A stretch of DNA of 5,720 nt from Armatimonadota bacterium (GTDB lineage Bacteria > Armatimonadota > JAAZEB01), in contig DUUU01000152.1 in the NCBI GenBank assembly GCA_012841485.1, positions 1 to 5,720 on the forward strand. The letters run 5' to 3'. The notes beneath the pieces are model-generated. The model was not told where the DNA came from. It saw only the letters and a list, made by a program, of their open reading frames with translations, and searched no databases. The first letter of the stretch is position 1. Every line of letters begins with the position of its first letter. Positions 1-5,041 of this stretch are shown piece after piece. The position numbers were made by a program, and so were the translations under genes.

Positions 1-153
1 GTCACCGACCCCTGGGGGGCGCGGGTCGCCTGTCCCCTGGATATCCGGGCCGATCTCGCGTGGGTTGGCTATGCCAATCGGAAGATTCGGGCGCAGGTGG
101 AGCCGGTACTGCAGGAGCTGCTTCGGGGGTGGGAGGGTAGCGTGCCGGAATAG
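1..153 (+). CDS. C-terminal fragment of an unrecognised protein
   Basis: Frame 1 is open from the left edge to a TAG at 151-153, giving 50 residues. The composition is protein-like: a beta-type start (VTDPWGARVACPLDIRADL), then an amphipathic helical tail with alternating R/K, E and L (KIRAQVEPVLQELLRGW). The gene begins outside the window, so neither start nor length is known. It runs towards the minus-strand barrel gene, with 51 bp between the two stop codons, so the two transcription units converge here. I do not recognise the family. That it is coding is inferred from the open frame, the residue mix and the tidy tail-to-tail arrangement. The competing minus-strand open frame over the same bases is rich in P, R and G and looks like a shadow. 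Confidence 0.55.
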   Translation, partial: VTDPWGARVACPLDIRADLAWVGYANRKIRAQVEPVLQELLRGWEGSVPE

Positions 154-180
154 TGGAGAGGCGGAAGAGAGGTTCTCCAC
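153..180. terminator. weak hairpin between convergent genes
   Basis: A perfect 7-bp inverted repeat, GTGGAGA (153-159) and TCTCCAC (174-180), encloses a 14-nt loop in the gap between two facing stop codons. A second small one (CCCG 192-195, CGGG 199-202) lies nearer the minus-strand stop. Neither is followed by a T-run on either strand, so this is not a canonical intrinsic terminator. The position is right for a shared terminator, but the structure is weak. Confidence 0.25.
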
Positions 181-204
181 CCCTCCACAATCCCGAACCG
201 GGTT

Positions 205-915
205 CTATTGCAGGAGCAGATCGTCGAGGCGAGCGGTGAGGCTCACCGCGGGATAGCGCATATCCATCGCGCCGGCGCTCAGCGTGAAGCGGTCGCGCCA
301 TTGGTACTGGGCGCCCACATGGAAGAGGTAGTCGCCCCGCCCGAAAGAGAGGTTCTTGCCCCACTCCACGAGGAGCCGCGTGTTGCGGGCCACGCCCCAC
401 TCGATCCCCGCGAAGGGGCTGTCGCCATAGATCCCCGAGCCAATCCCAAGATGGCCCCAGAGCGGGTGGCGGGCTTCGCCGGTGAACTGGTCACGTGGCG
501 ACCAGAGCAGCTTGCTCGCCACGAGATACACCGAGGGGTCACTCACCACCTCGCCGGTAATATCGGTCACGCCGATGGCAACGGCAGGAAGCCGGTCCTT
601 TTCGGAAAGCGCCAGCCACTTGCCATGCAGCACGATGTCGCGCGCCTTTCGCGAGCTGTAGGCCACATGGGAGAGCCCCACCTCCGCCGTGCCGAAGAGC
701 CCGAAGTTGACGGAGTACCACTCGTTGTCCTTCGTCTCGCCGTTGCGATCAATCCAGACGGCGCTCACGGTTGTCTGCAGCCTTCCCTCGGGAAGCACTT
801 GGGCATGCGGCAGCATCAGCCCGCCCTGCGTGCCCAGCATCGAGGTGTCCGCCCACCCGCCGGCGCCGGCGAGAGAGAGGAGAAGAGTCATCACGAGAGC
901 CTTGCGTTTCATCAT
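205..915 (-). CDS. YjbH-like outer-membrane beta-barrel protein
   Basis: The product is a 236-residue exported protein. Residues 1-22 form a signal peptide: basic MMKRK, a hydrophobic core, and likely cleavage after GWA. The mature start, with LGTQGGLMLPHAQVLPEGRLQ at about 27-47, resembles the opening of YjbH/YbjH-type barrels, where a Gly-rich strand precedes a P-[TH]-A-x-V-x-P-x-G motif. Alternating polar and hydrophobic strands rich in Gly, Tyr and Trp follow to the end (for example YLFHVGAQYQWRDRFTLSAG, 196-215). It is much shorter than full YjbH proteins, so it is probably a single small barrel. The last residue is Gln, not the aromatic residue that commonly ends a barrel. The first of two adjacent ATGs is chosen because GGAGGA (923-928) lies 7 nt upstream. 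It is the last gene of the presumed envelope unit. Family call: moderate. Exact function: unknown. Confidence 0.75.
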   Translation of the reverse strand: MMKRKALVMTLLLSLAGAGGWADTSMLGTQGGLMLPHAQVLPEGRLQTTVSAVWIDRNGETKDNEWYSVNFGLFGTAEVGLSHVAYSSRKARDIVLHGKWLALSEKDRLPAVAIGVTDITGEVVSDPSVYLVASKLLWSPRDQFTGEARHPLWGHLGIGSGIYGDSPFAGIEWGVARNTRLLVEWGKNLSFGRGDYLFHVGAQYQWRDRFTLSAGAMDMRYPAVSLTARLDDLLLQ

Positions 916-969
916 CTATTCGTCCTCCGTCAACGCACGTCCCGCGCGGGCCAGTCCGCCCCGAGACAC
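916..969 (-). CDS. possible 17-codon leader peptide before the barrel gene
   Basis: A GTG at 967-969 opens a short frame encoding MSRGGLARAGRALTEDE and closes with TAG at 916-918, directly touching the barrel gene's ATG at 913-915. A GGGAGGA sequence sits about 8 nt upstream of this GTG, which is good ribosome-binding spacing. Stop-next-to-start arrangements of this kind allow translational coupling. Against it: the peptide is very short and low in complexity, and GC-rich DNA produces such frames easily. Confidence 0.2.
   Translation of the reverse strand: MSRGGLARAGRALTEDE
923..928 (-). promoter_or_regulatory. ribosome binding site of the barrel gene
   Basis: On the minus strand GGAGGA lies 7 nt before the ATG at 913-915 and 10 nt before the next ATG at 910-912. 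The spacing favours the first. Confidence 0.65.
941..950. repeat. perfect 10-bp palindrome CCCGCGCGGG
   Basis: A complete palindrome lies in the 82-nt gap between the small membrane protein and the barrel gene, 26-35 bp upstream of the barrel start. It could be an operator or fold into a small hairpin in the polycistronic RNA, but it could also be chance in a very GC-rich stretch. Confidence 0.3.
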
Positions 970-997
970 GCACGGGTCCTCCCTATTCGCGTCTCCA

Positions 998-1195
998 CTA
1001 TCGCTCATCCGCACCGGGAAGCACCGCCCGCACCGTGAAGTCGCCCGTAGCGGCTCCGCGTGAAGGCGAGTAGGCGTAGAACCAGGCCAGGCCAGCCAGG
1101 ACCACGAGGGTCACCACGATGAGCAGGAGCGAGAAACCGCGGCACTCGCCTGGTCTGGCGCCCTCTTCGAGAGGCTCCCCATGCTCTAGCGACAC
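998..1195 (-). CDS. small single-pass membrane protein, pilin-like N-terminus
   Basis: The product is 65 residues: an acidic N-terminal stretch (1-17, with five Glu), then C-R-G-F-S at 18-22, a single hydrophobic segment at about 21-41 (FSLLLIVVTLVVLAGLAWFY), and a polar tail of about 24 residues. R-G-F-S-L followed by a long aliphatic helix matches the prepilin-peptidase site and helix of type IV pilin-like proteins, but the Glu normally at mature position 5 is Leu25. It could therefore be a degenerate pseudopilin, or simply a bitopic anchor. The start is GTG; no in-frame ATG exists. A GGTGGAG sits close upstream with short spacing, so initiation may depend on coupling to the stalk gene, whose stop is 28 nt upstream. 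It is the middle gene of the presumed envelope unit. No function is assigned. Confidence 0.6.
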   Translation of the reverse strand: MSLEHGEPLEEGARPGECRGFSLLLIVVTLVVLAGLAWFYAYSPSRGAATGDFTVRAVLPGADER

Positions 1196-1223
1196 GTCTC
1201 CACCCGATCCGTTCGCACTCCGG

Positions 1224-3782
1224 TTACTGCAGCTTCACCTTCACCGAGGCCACTTCCGAGCGGTGCCCCACCGGATCAATCGCCACGGCCTGAATCGTCA
1301 CCGTTTCTCCATCTCGCCGGGGGCGAGGGACCTGAAGCTTGCCCGTGACGAAGCCGCCGTCGCTATCCACCTTCACCTCCTGCGCGGCGATCACGTCGCG
1401 ATCGCTCCACAGGCCCAGGGTGCGCGTCTTGCGCACCACCTGCACGCGCACGGTCACCCCCGGTTGGGCCTTCCCATGGACGGTCACCGGACCCTCGACC
1501 ACCTCGTCTTCCGAGGGAGAGGTGATGGAGGGGGCGCGGGGGGCCACCGTCAGGATGGTGATCGGCTCCGAGCACTCTCGCGTGAATTGCTCGCCCGTCT
1601 CCGTGACGAGTTGCGCGATGATGCGCGCGGCAAAGGCCACGTCGCCCTTCTCGGCGGTGTAGCGGCCCTGGTAGATGCCCGGCGTCGTCTCCGTCATGGG
1701 GATCCCCGCCTTCATCGTCCCGATGCTGAAAGTGGCGGTTCCACGCGGCTTGCCAGCCATCGTGACGGTGAAGCTCTGGCCCAGGCTCACCGGGCGCGTC
1801 GCGTTATGGGCCACCGAGGTGATGGGAACCTCGGGAGCGTTGATCGTGAACTGCCATTCGGTCTCAGCCGTGTTCCCGGCCCGGTCCGACAGGAGCACGC
1901 GCGCCGTCACCGGACCGTTCGCGAAGGGGAGAATGGGGCGATAGGTGATGAACCGGGGCGTGCGCGTCGCCTGCGCGGTGACATCCTCGCCCGCCACGAT
2001 GAGCTTCACCTGCTCTGGAACGACCCCGCTGCCCTCCGCGTCTTCGAACACCACGTAGATCATCGGCTGCGGATCTTCCACCAGGGCTTCGCGCGATGGC
2101 TCCACGTCGCTCACCACCGGGGGCACCGAGTCGATCACGACGGGCACGCCCGCCTGGACCAGCGGCGACTCCTTCCCCTCGCGCGTCAGCTTGCCGAAGA
2201 CCGAGAAGCGGCTGTTCACGCCTTCAGGGATGCTAAAAGTGCCGACGTACTTGCCGGGGGCCATCTCCTGCATCGCCAGATCCTGGCCGAGGTCCCCAAC
2301 GCTAAAGGTTGCCGTCGCGCCCTCATCCCCTTCCAGAGTCACGGTGAGTACGCTGCCGGCACGCAGCGAGGCCCTGGCATCGTGGGTGAAGGAGGTCACC
2401 GTCAGCTTCGGTTCCACGGCGGCAGCCTCCGCGGCGGGTGGTGTCTCCACGGTGGGAGACTCGTCCTTCTCGGCGACCGGGGTGGCCGGCTCAGCCGCGG
2501 TCGTGCCCTCAACCGTGGTTGCACCCGGCGTGGTCACGCGCGTGGGGGCCTCTGCCTCCGTCACGGCCGGCGGGGTCTCCTCCGTGGTGGGCGCGAGCGC
2601 CGCCGCCGTCTGTGGCTGCGGGGCCTCAGCGGCGGGGGTGGCGGCTCGGGTCACCGTGATCACCGTGGCGATGCGCGTATCCGGGCGCATACGCACCCGC
2701 ACATAGTCGCCAGCACGGAGGTCCTCGCTCGTGCCCCGCGTGCCATCCGGCAGAACAACGGGCGTGCTCCCGGTCAACATCACCGGCTCGCCCTCCGTCA
2801 ACGAGAGGAGGTCCGTGTCGACGGAGCGCACATCGCCTTCAACCTGGTCGTACTGCACCACCAGGATAGTGATCCTGCCACTCACCGCGTCACGCTTGCC
2901 CAGGACGCGATCACCCGGGTAGACCTCCTTGAGGCTGCTCTCCTGGCTCCGATTCCCGGCGCGGCTGAGTACCACCGCTCCCGCGGCCAGCGCATACTCG
3001 ACACTCCTGTCATCGCTGAGGATCGTGATCGTTTGGGGAGAACCCTCGGTGTTGACCGCATCCACAGTACCCGCGACCGTCTGGCTGCTCACCACACCAT
3101 CGCCCGTCGGGGTTGGCTGTGGCGCCGGCGCCTTAGAAGGCTGTCGTGTCTCCACAGCGGGCGCCAGAACCGGCGGCGCGGTGGTCACGCCGGCGGGCGG
3201 GCTGACACGCGGCCGGTCCGCCACCGTGGTTTTCTGCGGCGATGGGAGAACGCGCGTGGCGCCCGTCGAAATCTGAATCTGGCCGCCTGATTCTCGAACG
3301 CTCACCCCGAGCGCCTCCGAGACAAAGCGGAGCGGCACCATGACGGTGCCCCGCATGATCATCGCGGGAACATCCAGCGTCACCGAACGGCCGTTCACGA
3401 CCGCGCTCCGCTGCCCCACGGGAAGATCAAGGCGCACCGGGCCGCGCTGCGCAGCCACCGTCTTTGAGGACGCCGACCACTCCACCGTCGCGCCGATACG
3501 CTCCAGCACCCCTCGCAACGGCACGAGCACGCGCCCGGACACCTGGACCGGGCCGATCCCATCAAAGCGAACAGGCTGGCCATCCACGCTAATGCGATAC
3601 TCTCGTGCCGCCGCGCAGGGGGACGACAGGAGGGCTGCCAGCGCGAGCGATCCGACCACGCTTCCTGACCGGAGTAGGGCCGGCAAGACGCGCGCCTGTC
3701 CAAAAAGATCTCTGAGGCGCATCTTCATAGAGCCTCGGGGGAGCGGGGGAGGGATAGTCCCCTGCATATTCTCGCGTTTCAT
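1224..3782 (-). CDS. secreted stalk-domain (copper amine oxidase N-terminal-like) multidomain protein with Ig-like repeats
   Basis: The product is 852 residues. From the N-terminus: a signal peptide ending near CAAA-R60; a stalk domain (about 60-172) with the two typical half-repeats, each with a V-P-L-R motif (87-90, 149-152) followed by V-x-E-x-[IL]-G; a Pro/Thr linker (173-230); a beta-rich region of two similar halves (about 233-312 and 314-378); a Pro/Thr/Ala/Glu-rich low-complexity linker (about 380-457); a beta-sandwich repeat (about 459-551); an Ig-like domain with D-R-A-G-N (about 553-648); a second copy of the repeat (about 653-746); and a C-terminal Ig-like domain (about 750-851). 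No catalytic oxidase domain is present; the stalk domain is generally an architectural or wall-associated module. The chosen ATG follows GGAGGGG. A second ATG at 3726-3728 would remove 18 residues and give a more ordinary signal peptide. It heads the unit that continues with the small membrane protein and the barrel. Probable role: extended envelope or surface structural protein (inference). Confidence 0.85.
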   Translation of the reverse strand: MKRENMQGTIPPPLPRGSMKMRLRDLFGQARVLPALLRSGSVVGSLALAALLSSPCAAAREYRISVDGQPVRFDGIGPVQVSGRVLVPLRGVLERIGATVEWSASSKTVAAQRGPVRLDLPVGQRSAVVNGRSVTLDVPAMIMRGTVMVPLRFVSEALGVSVRESGGQIQISTGATRVLPSPQKTTVADRPRVSPPAGVTTAPPVLAPAVETRQPSKAPAPQPTPTGDGVVSSQTVAGTVDAVNTEGSPQTITILSDDRSVEYALAAGAVVLSRAGNRSQESSLKEVYPGDRVLGKRDAVSGRITILVVQYDQVEGDVRSVDTDLLSLTEGEPVMLTGSTPVVLPDGTRGTSEDLRAGDYVRVRMRPDTRIATVITVTRAATPAAEAPQPQTAAALAPTTEETPPAVTEAEAPTRVTTPGATTVEGTTAAEPATPVAEKDESPTVETPPAAEAAAVEPKLTVTSFTHDARASLRAGSVLTVTLEGDEGATATFSVGDLGQDLAMQEMAPGKYVGTFSIPEGVNSRFSVFGKLTREGKESPLVQAGVPVVIDSVPPVVSDVEPSREALVEDPQPMIYVVFEDAEGSGVVPEQVKLIVAGEDVTAQATRTPRFITYRPILPFANGPVTARVLLSDRAGNTAETEWQFTINAPEVPITSVAHNATRPVSLGQSFTVTMAGKPRGTATFSIGTMKAGIPMTETTPGIYQGRYTAEKGDVAFAARIIAQLVTETGEQFTRECSEPITILTVAPRAPSITSPSEDEVVEGPVTVHGKAQPGVTVRVQVVRKTRTLGLWSDRDVIAAQEVKVDSDGGFVTGKLQVPRPRRDGETVTIQAVAIDPVGHRSEVASVKVKLQ

Positions 3783-3784
3783 GG

Positions 3785-3791
3785 CCCCTCC
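3785..3791 (-). promoter_or_regulatory. ribosome binding site of the stalk-protein gene
   Basis: GGAGGGG on the minus strand ends 2 nt before the ATG at 3780-3782; counted from the core GGAGG the spacing is 4 nt, which is short but workable. A CCCTCC inside the coding region (3748-3753) could pair with it and favour the alternative ATG at 3726-3728, which has its own GAGG 4 nt upstream. Confidence 0.5.
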
Positions 3792-3831
3792 GTTCGCGAT
3801 ATCCGCGGCATACATGGTTGCGTGTAAGGCA

Positions 3832-3846
3832 CTCCGCATCGCGGAG
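3832..3846. repeat. 6-bp stem, 3-nt loop hairpin
   Basis: CTCCGC (3832-3837) and GCGGAG (3841-3846) flank ATC. The hairpin lies 50-64 bp upstream of the stalk-protein ATG and falls between the two boxes of the weak promoter candidate, where a regulator could bind. No T-run follows, so it is not an obvious terminator. Confidence 0.4.
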
Positions 3847-3851
3847 CAAAT

Positions 3852-3898
3852 GGTTCCATGCATCCTGGTGCCTGCACCCTGAAGCGCTGCATGTAACC
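3852..3898. repeat. 47-bp nested palindrome
   Basis: The outer arms GGTTCCATGCA (3852-3862) and TGCATGTAACC (3888-3898) are inverted copies matching at 10 of 11 positions. An inner perfect repeat, GGTGC (3867-3871) and GCACC (3874-3878), sits near the centre. As RNA this folds into a long interrupted hairpin; as DNA it could be a paired operator. It is the longest inverted repeat in the window and lies 70-116 bp upstream of the stalk-protein start. Confidence 0.5.
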
Positions 3899-3902
3899 GG
3901 TT

Positions 3903-3924
3903 CGCGTGGGGAAAGATCCACGCG
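3903..3924. repeat. 7-bp stem, 8-nt loop hairpin
   Basis: CGCGTGG (3903-3909) and CCACGCG (3918-3924) are perfect inverted copies enclosing the purine-rich loop GGAAAGAT. It lies four bases from the 47-bp nested palindrome. Its role is unknown. Confidence 0.4.
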
Positions 3925-3989
3925 GTAGAACGCTCCAACATCAGGTTTTAGCAATAGGCGGCTCTGTCTTACGCGCCCGACAGCCACCT

Positions 3990-4050
3990 CGCGGCAGCAC
4001 TCGTCCTGCCGGGTGCAGTCAACCATCCTGGCGCGGCACTCGTTGCCGCG
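3990..4050. repeat. pair of similar hairpins with a shared ACTCGT core
   Basis: Two hairpins in the same orientation share their order of blocks. The first (3990-4011) reads CGCGGC, AGC, ACTCGT, CC, TGCCG. The second (4032-4050) reads CGCGGC, ACTCGT, TGCCGCG. The second has a perfect 7-bp stem (CGCGGCA / TGCCGCG) and a CTCGT loop, extended by CATCC (4024-4028) and GGATG (4054-4058) across a 3x3 internal loop. The first has a 6-bp stem (CGGCAG / CTGCCG). They look like a diverged duplication and recall paired REP-type elements, but only these two copies are visible here. Confidence 0.5.
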
Positions 4051-4063
4051 AATGGATGATAGG

Positions 4064-4085
4064 CCCCCGGACTCTCGCCTGGGGG
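4064..4085 (-). terminator. possible terminator after the BrkB gene
   Basis: Starting 8 bp past the BrkB stop, CCCCC (4064-4068) and GGGGG (4081-4085) can form a GC-only stem with a 12-nt loop. On the minus strand it is followed by CCTATCAT and not by a T-run, so it is at best a non-canonical terminator. The stronger hairpin at 4024-4058 lies next downstream and may contribute. Confidence 0.3.
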
Positions 4086-4093
4086 GTGTTGAC

Positions 4094-5002
4094 CTAACCC
4101 TCCTCCGCACCCAGGGACCGGGCGGATTTGGCAGACCAGTCGGCGCTGACGCTGGCGACCTCTCCTCCAAGAAGGAGCATAACGGCCGACAAGTAGACCC
4201 ACATCACAAGGATGACCAAGCCACCAAGAGAGCCGTAGATACTGTTGTAGTCAACAAAGTTCGCGACATAGAACGCAAACCCCTGCTTTGCGAGCTCCCA
4301 AAGCATCCCCGCGACCACGCCACCGGTGAGTGCCGGACGCCAACCGATGCGCCGGTCTGGCAGGATCAAGTAGCAGAGCACGAACACCAGGATGGAGAGC
4401 GTCAACGGCACCGCCCACCCGACCAGCTGCCACAGGAACGGGATCTCCTCAGGACGGATCCCCAGCCACGGGATGGGGTATTCCCGGATGATCTTCAGGG
4501 CTTGTGTCATCCCGAAGGAAAGCAGCGCCAGCGTGGCCACCAGCATCATCATGCCCACGGCAACCAGACGGCTCGCGATAAACCCCCGGCGCTTTCCCGA
4601 CTCCCAGGCTACATCAAGCGCAGCGGTGATCACCACGAAGCAGTTGGTCCCCGCCCACATCCAGCCGGCCACGCCCACGATGCCAGCCACCCCGGCTGGC
4701 TCGACGAGCGTCTCCTTCAGGTAGCTGCGCAGGCCCGCGCCAGCCACCTCCTCCGGGAGCAGCGTCGCAGCCAAGTCCTGCGGCAGAAGCTGGATCAGGA
4801 AGGCGTAGACCGCGTCAAATGCCCGGTCGTTGCCGAGCACATACCCAAAGGTGGAAAGACCAACGAGGAGCAGCGGCACGAGCGAGAGCAGGGCATAAAA
4901 GGAGATGGCTGCGGCCATCAGCCGGCAATCATCACGCACATACTCACGGTAGACCGCTCTCAAGAACCGCCAAAGGTATTTGACCTGTCCTTCGGCACCC
5001 AC
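4094..5002 (-). CDS. YihY/BrkB-family inner-membrane protein
   Basis: The product is 302 residues, normal for this family (formerly misnamed ribonuclease BN). Six hydrophobic segments are visible at about 29-55, 103-128, 141-168, 188-214, 224-248 and 256-282. Family hallmarks are the AAAISFYALLSLVPLLLV stretch in the first segment, ILPDRRIGWRPALTGG before the fifth, and N-S-I-Y-G-S-L-G-G near residues 253-261. The family is found widely in bacterial inner membranes, and its transport or structural role is not settled. The start is GTG at 5000-5002, supported by GGGAGG at 5011-5016 with 8-nt spacing. The gene has its own consensus-type promoter and probably does not depend on the carbohydrate-binding gene upstream. 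The downstream gap of 311 bp separates it from the envelope genes. Family identity is secure; the physiological role is unknown. Confidence 0.93.
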   Translation of the reverse strand: MGAEGQVKYLWRFLRAVYREYVRDDCRLMAAAISFYALLSLVPLLLVGLSTFGYVLGNDRAFDAVYAFLIQLLPQDLAATLLPEEVAGAGLRSYLKETLVEPAGVAGIVGVAGWMWAGTNCFVVITAALDVAWESGKRRGFIASRLVAVGMMMLVATLALLSFGMTQALKIIREYPIPWLGIRPEEIPFLWQLVGWAVPLTLSILVFVLCYLILPDRRIGWRPALTGGVVAGMLWELAKQGFAFYVANFVDYNSIYGSLGGLVILVMWVYLSAVMLLLGGEVASVSADWSAKSARSLGAEEG

Positions 5003-5010
5003 TCAGCACC

Positions 5011-5016
5011 CCTCCC
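5011..5016 (-). promoter_or_regulatory. ribosome binding site deciding the BrkB GTG start
   Basis: GGGAGG lies 8 nt before the GTG at 5000-5002. It supports this non-ATG start, and it is a possible pairing partner of the CCTCC arm of the leader hairpin just upstream. Confidence 0.7.
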
Positions 5017-5018
5017 GC

Positions 5019-5035
5019 CGGAGGCCGTGCCTCCG
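5019..5035 (-). promoter_or_regulatory. 5'-terminal leader hairpin, possible SD toggle
   Basis: On the minus strand CGGAGGC, ACG, GCCTCCG is a perfect 7-bp stem with a 3-nt loop. It begins about where the upstream promoter should start transcription (near 5034-5036) and ends two bases before the Shine-Dalgarno sequence. Its CCTCC arm (5020-5024) could instead pair with the SD GGAGG (5011-5015) across a 4-nt loop. The two pairings exclude each other, so one exposes and the other hides the SD. Confidence 0.45.
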
Positions 5036-5041
5036 TCGCCC

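Larger units (their letters stand above)
3783..4093. other. 311-bp gene-free region dense in inverted repeats
   Basis: I see no convincing gene on either strand between the BrkB stop and the stalk-protein start. The region holds at least seven inverted repeats: 3795-3807, 3832-3846, 3852-3898, 3903-3924, 3957-3988 (interrupted), the similar pair 3990-4011 and 4032-4050, and 4064-4085. No strong promoter is visible for the downstream gene. The best minus-strand candidate is TTGCTC (3844-3849) and TACACG (3821-3826), 17 bp apart, with only three matches in each box. The region could be a structured leader, a small RNA on either strand, or a cluster of operators. Confidence 0.5.

Noticed and set aside
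2..400. 132-codon minus-strand frame at the left edge
   Set aside because: It overlaps the barrel gene out of frame and is Pro/Arg-rich. The plus-strand C-terminal fragment at 1-153 is more protein-like.
749..973. GTG-started 74-codon minus-strand frame beginning just after GGGAGGA
   Set aside because: It runs out of frame deep into the barrel gene, is Arg/Gly-rich and has less suitable SD spacing than the 17-codon frame at 969.
208..1038. 276-codon plus-strand open frame opposite the barrel gene
   Set aside because: Its composition is an antisense shadow. The minus-strand frame has a good SD, signal peptide and barrel-like strands.
1119..3290. 723-codon open frame on the plus strand opposite the stalk gene
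   Set aside because: Its translation is dominated by His, Arg and Gly with no domain pattern, as expected for the antisense of a GC-rich gene. The minus-strand frame has a signal peptide and clear modular domains.
3783..3941. 53-codon in-frame N-terminal extension of the stalk protein from an ATG at 3939-3941
   Set aside because: No SD precedes that ATG, the extension translates through several hairpins, and it would bury the signal peptide about 70 residues in.
3940..3947. AACCTGAT on the minus strand, as in the TPP riboswitch core
   Set aside because: The other conserved TPP elements (CTGAGA and the following TAATGCCAGCG-type segment) are absent at the required distances, so this is an isolated 8-base match.
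4017..4022. TTGACT on the minus strand as a -35 box for the envelope genes
   Set aside because: No acceptable -10 hexamer occurs 16-18 bp downstream.
3783..4093. CRISPR array or tRNA in the repeat-rich gap
   Set aside because: The repeats are inverted, of different sequence and irregularly spaced, with no repeat-spacer periodicity. No cloverleaf or T-loop consensus is present on either strand.
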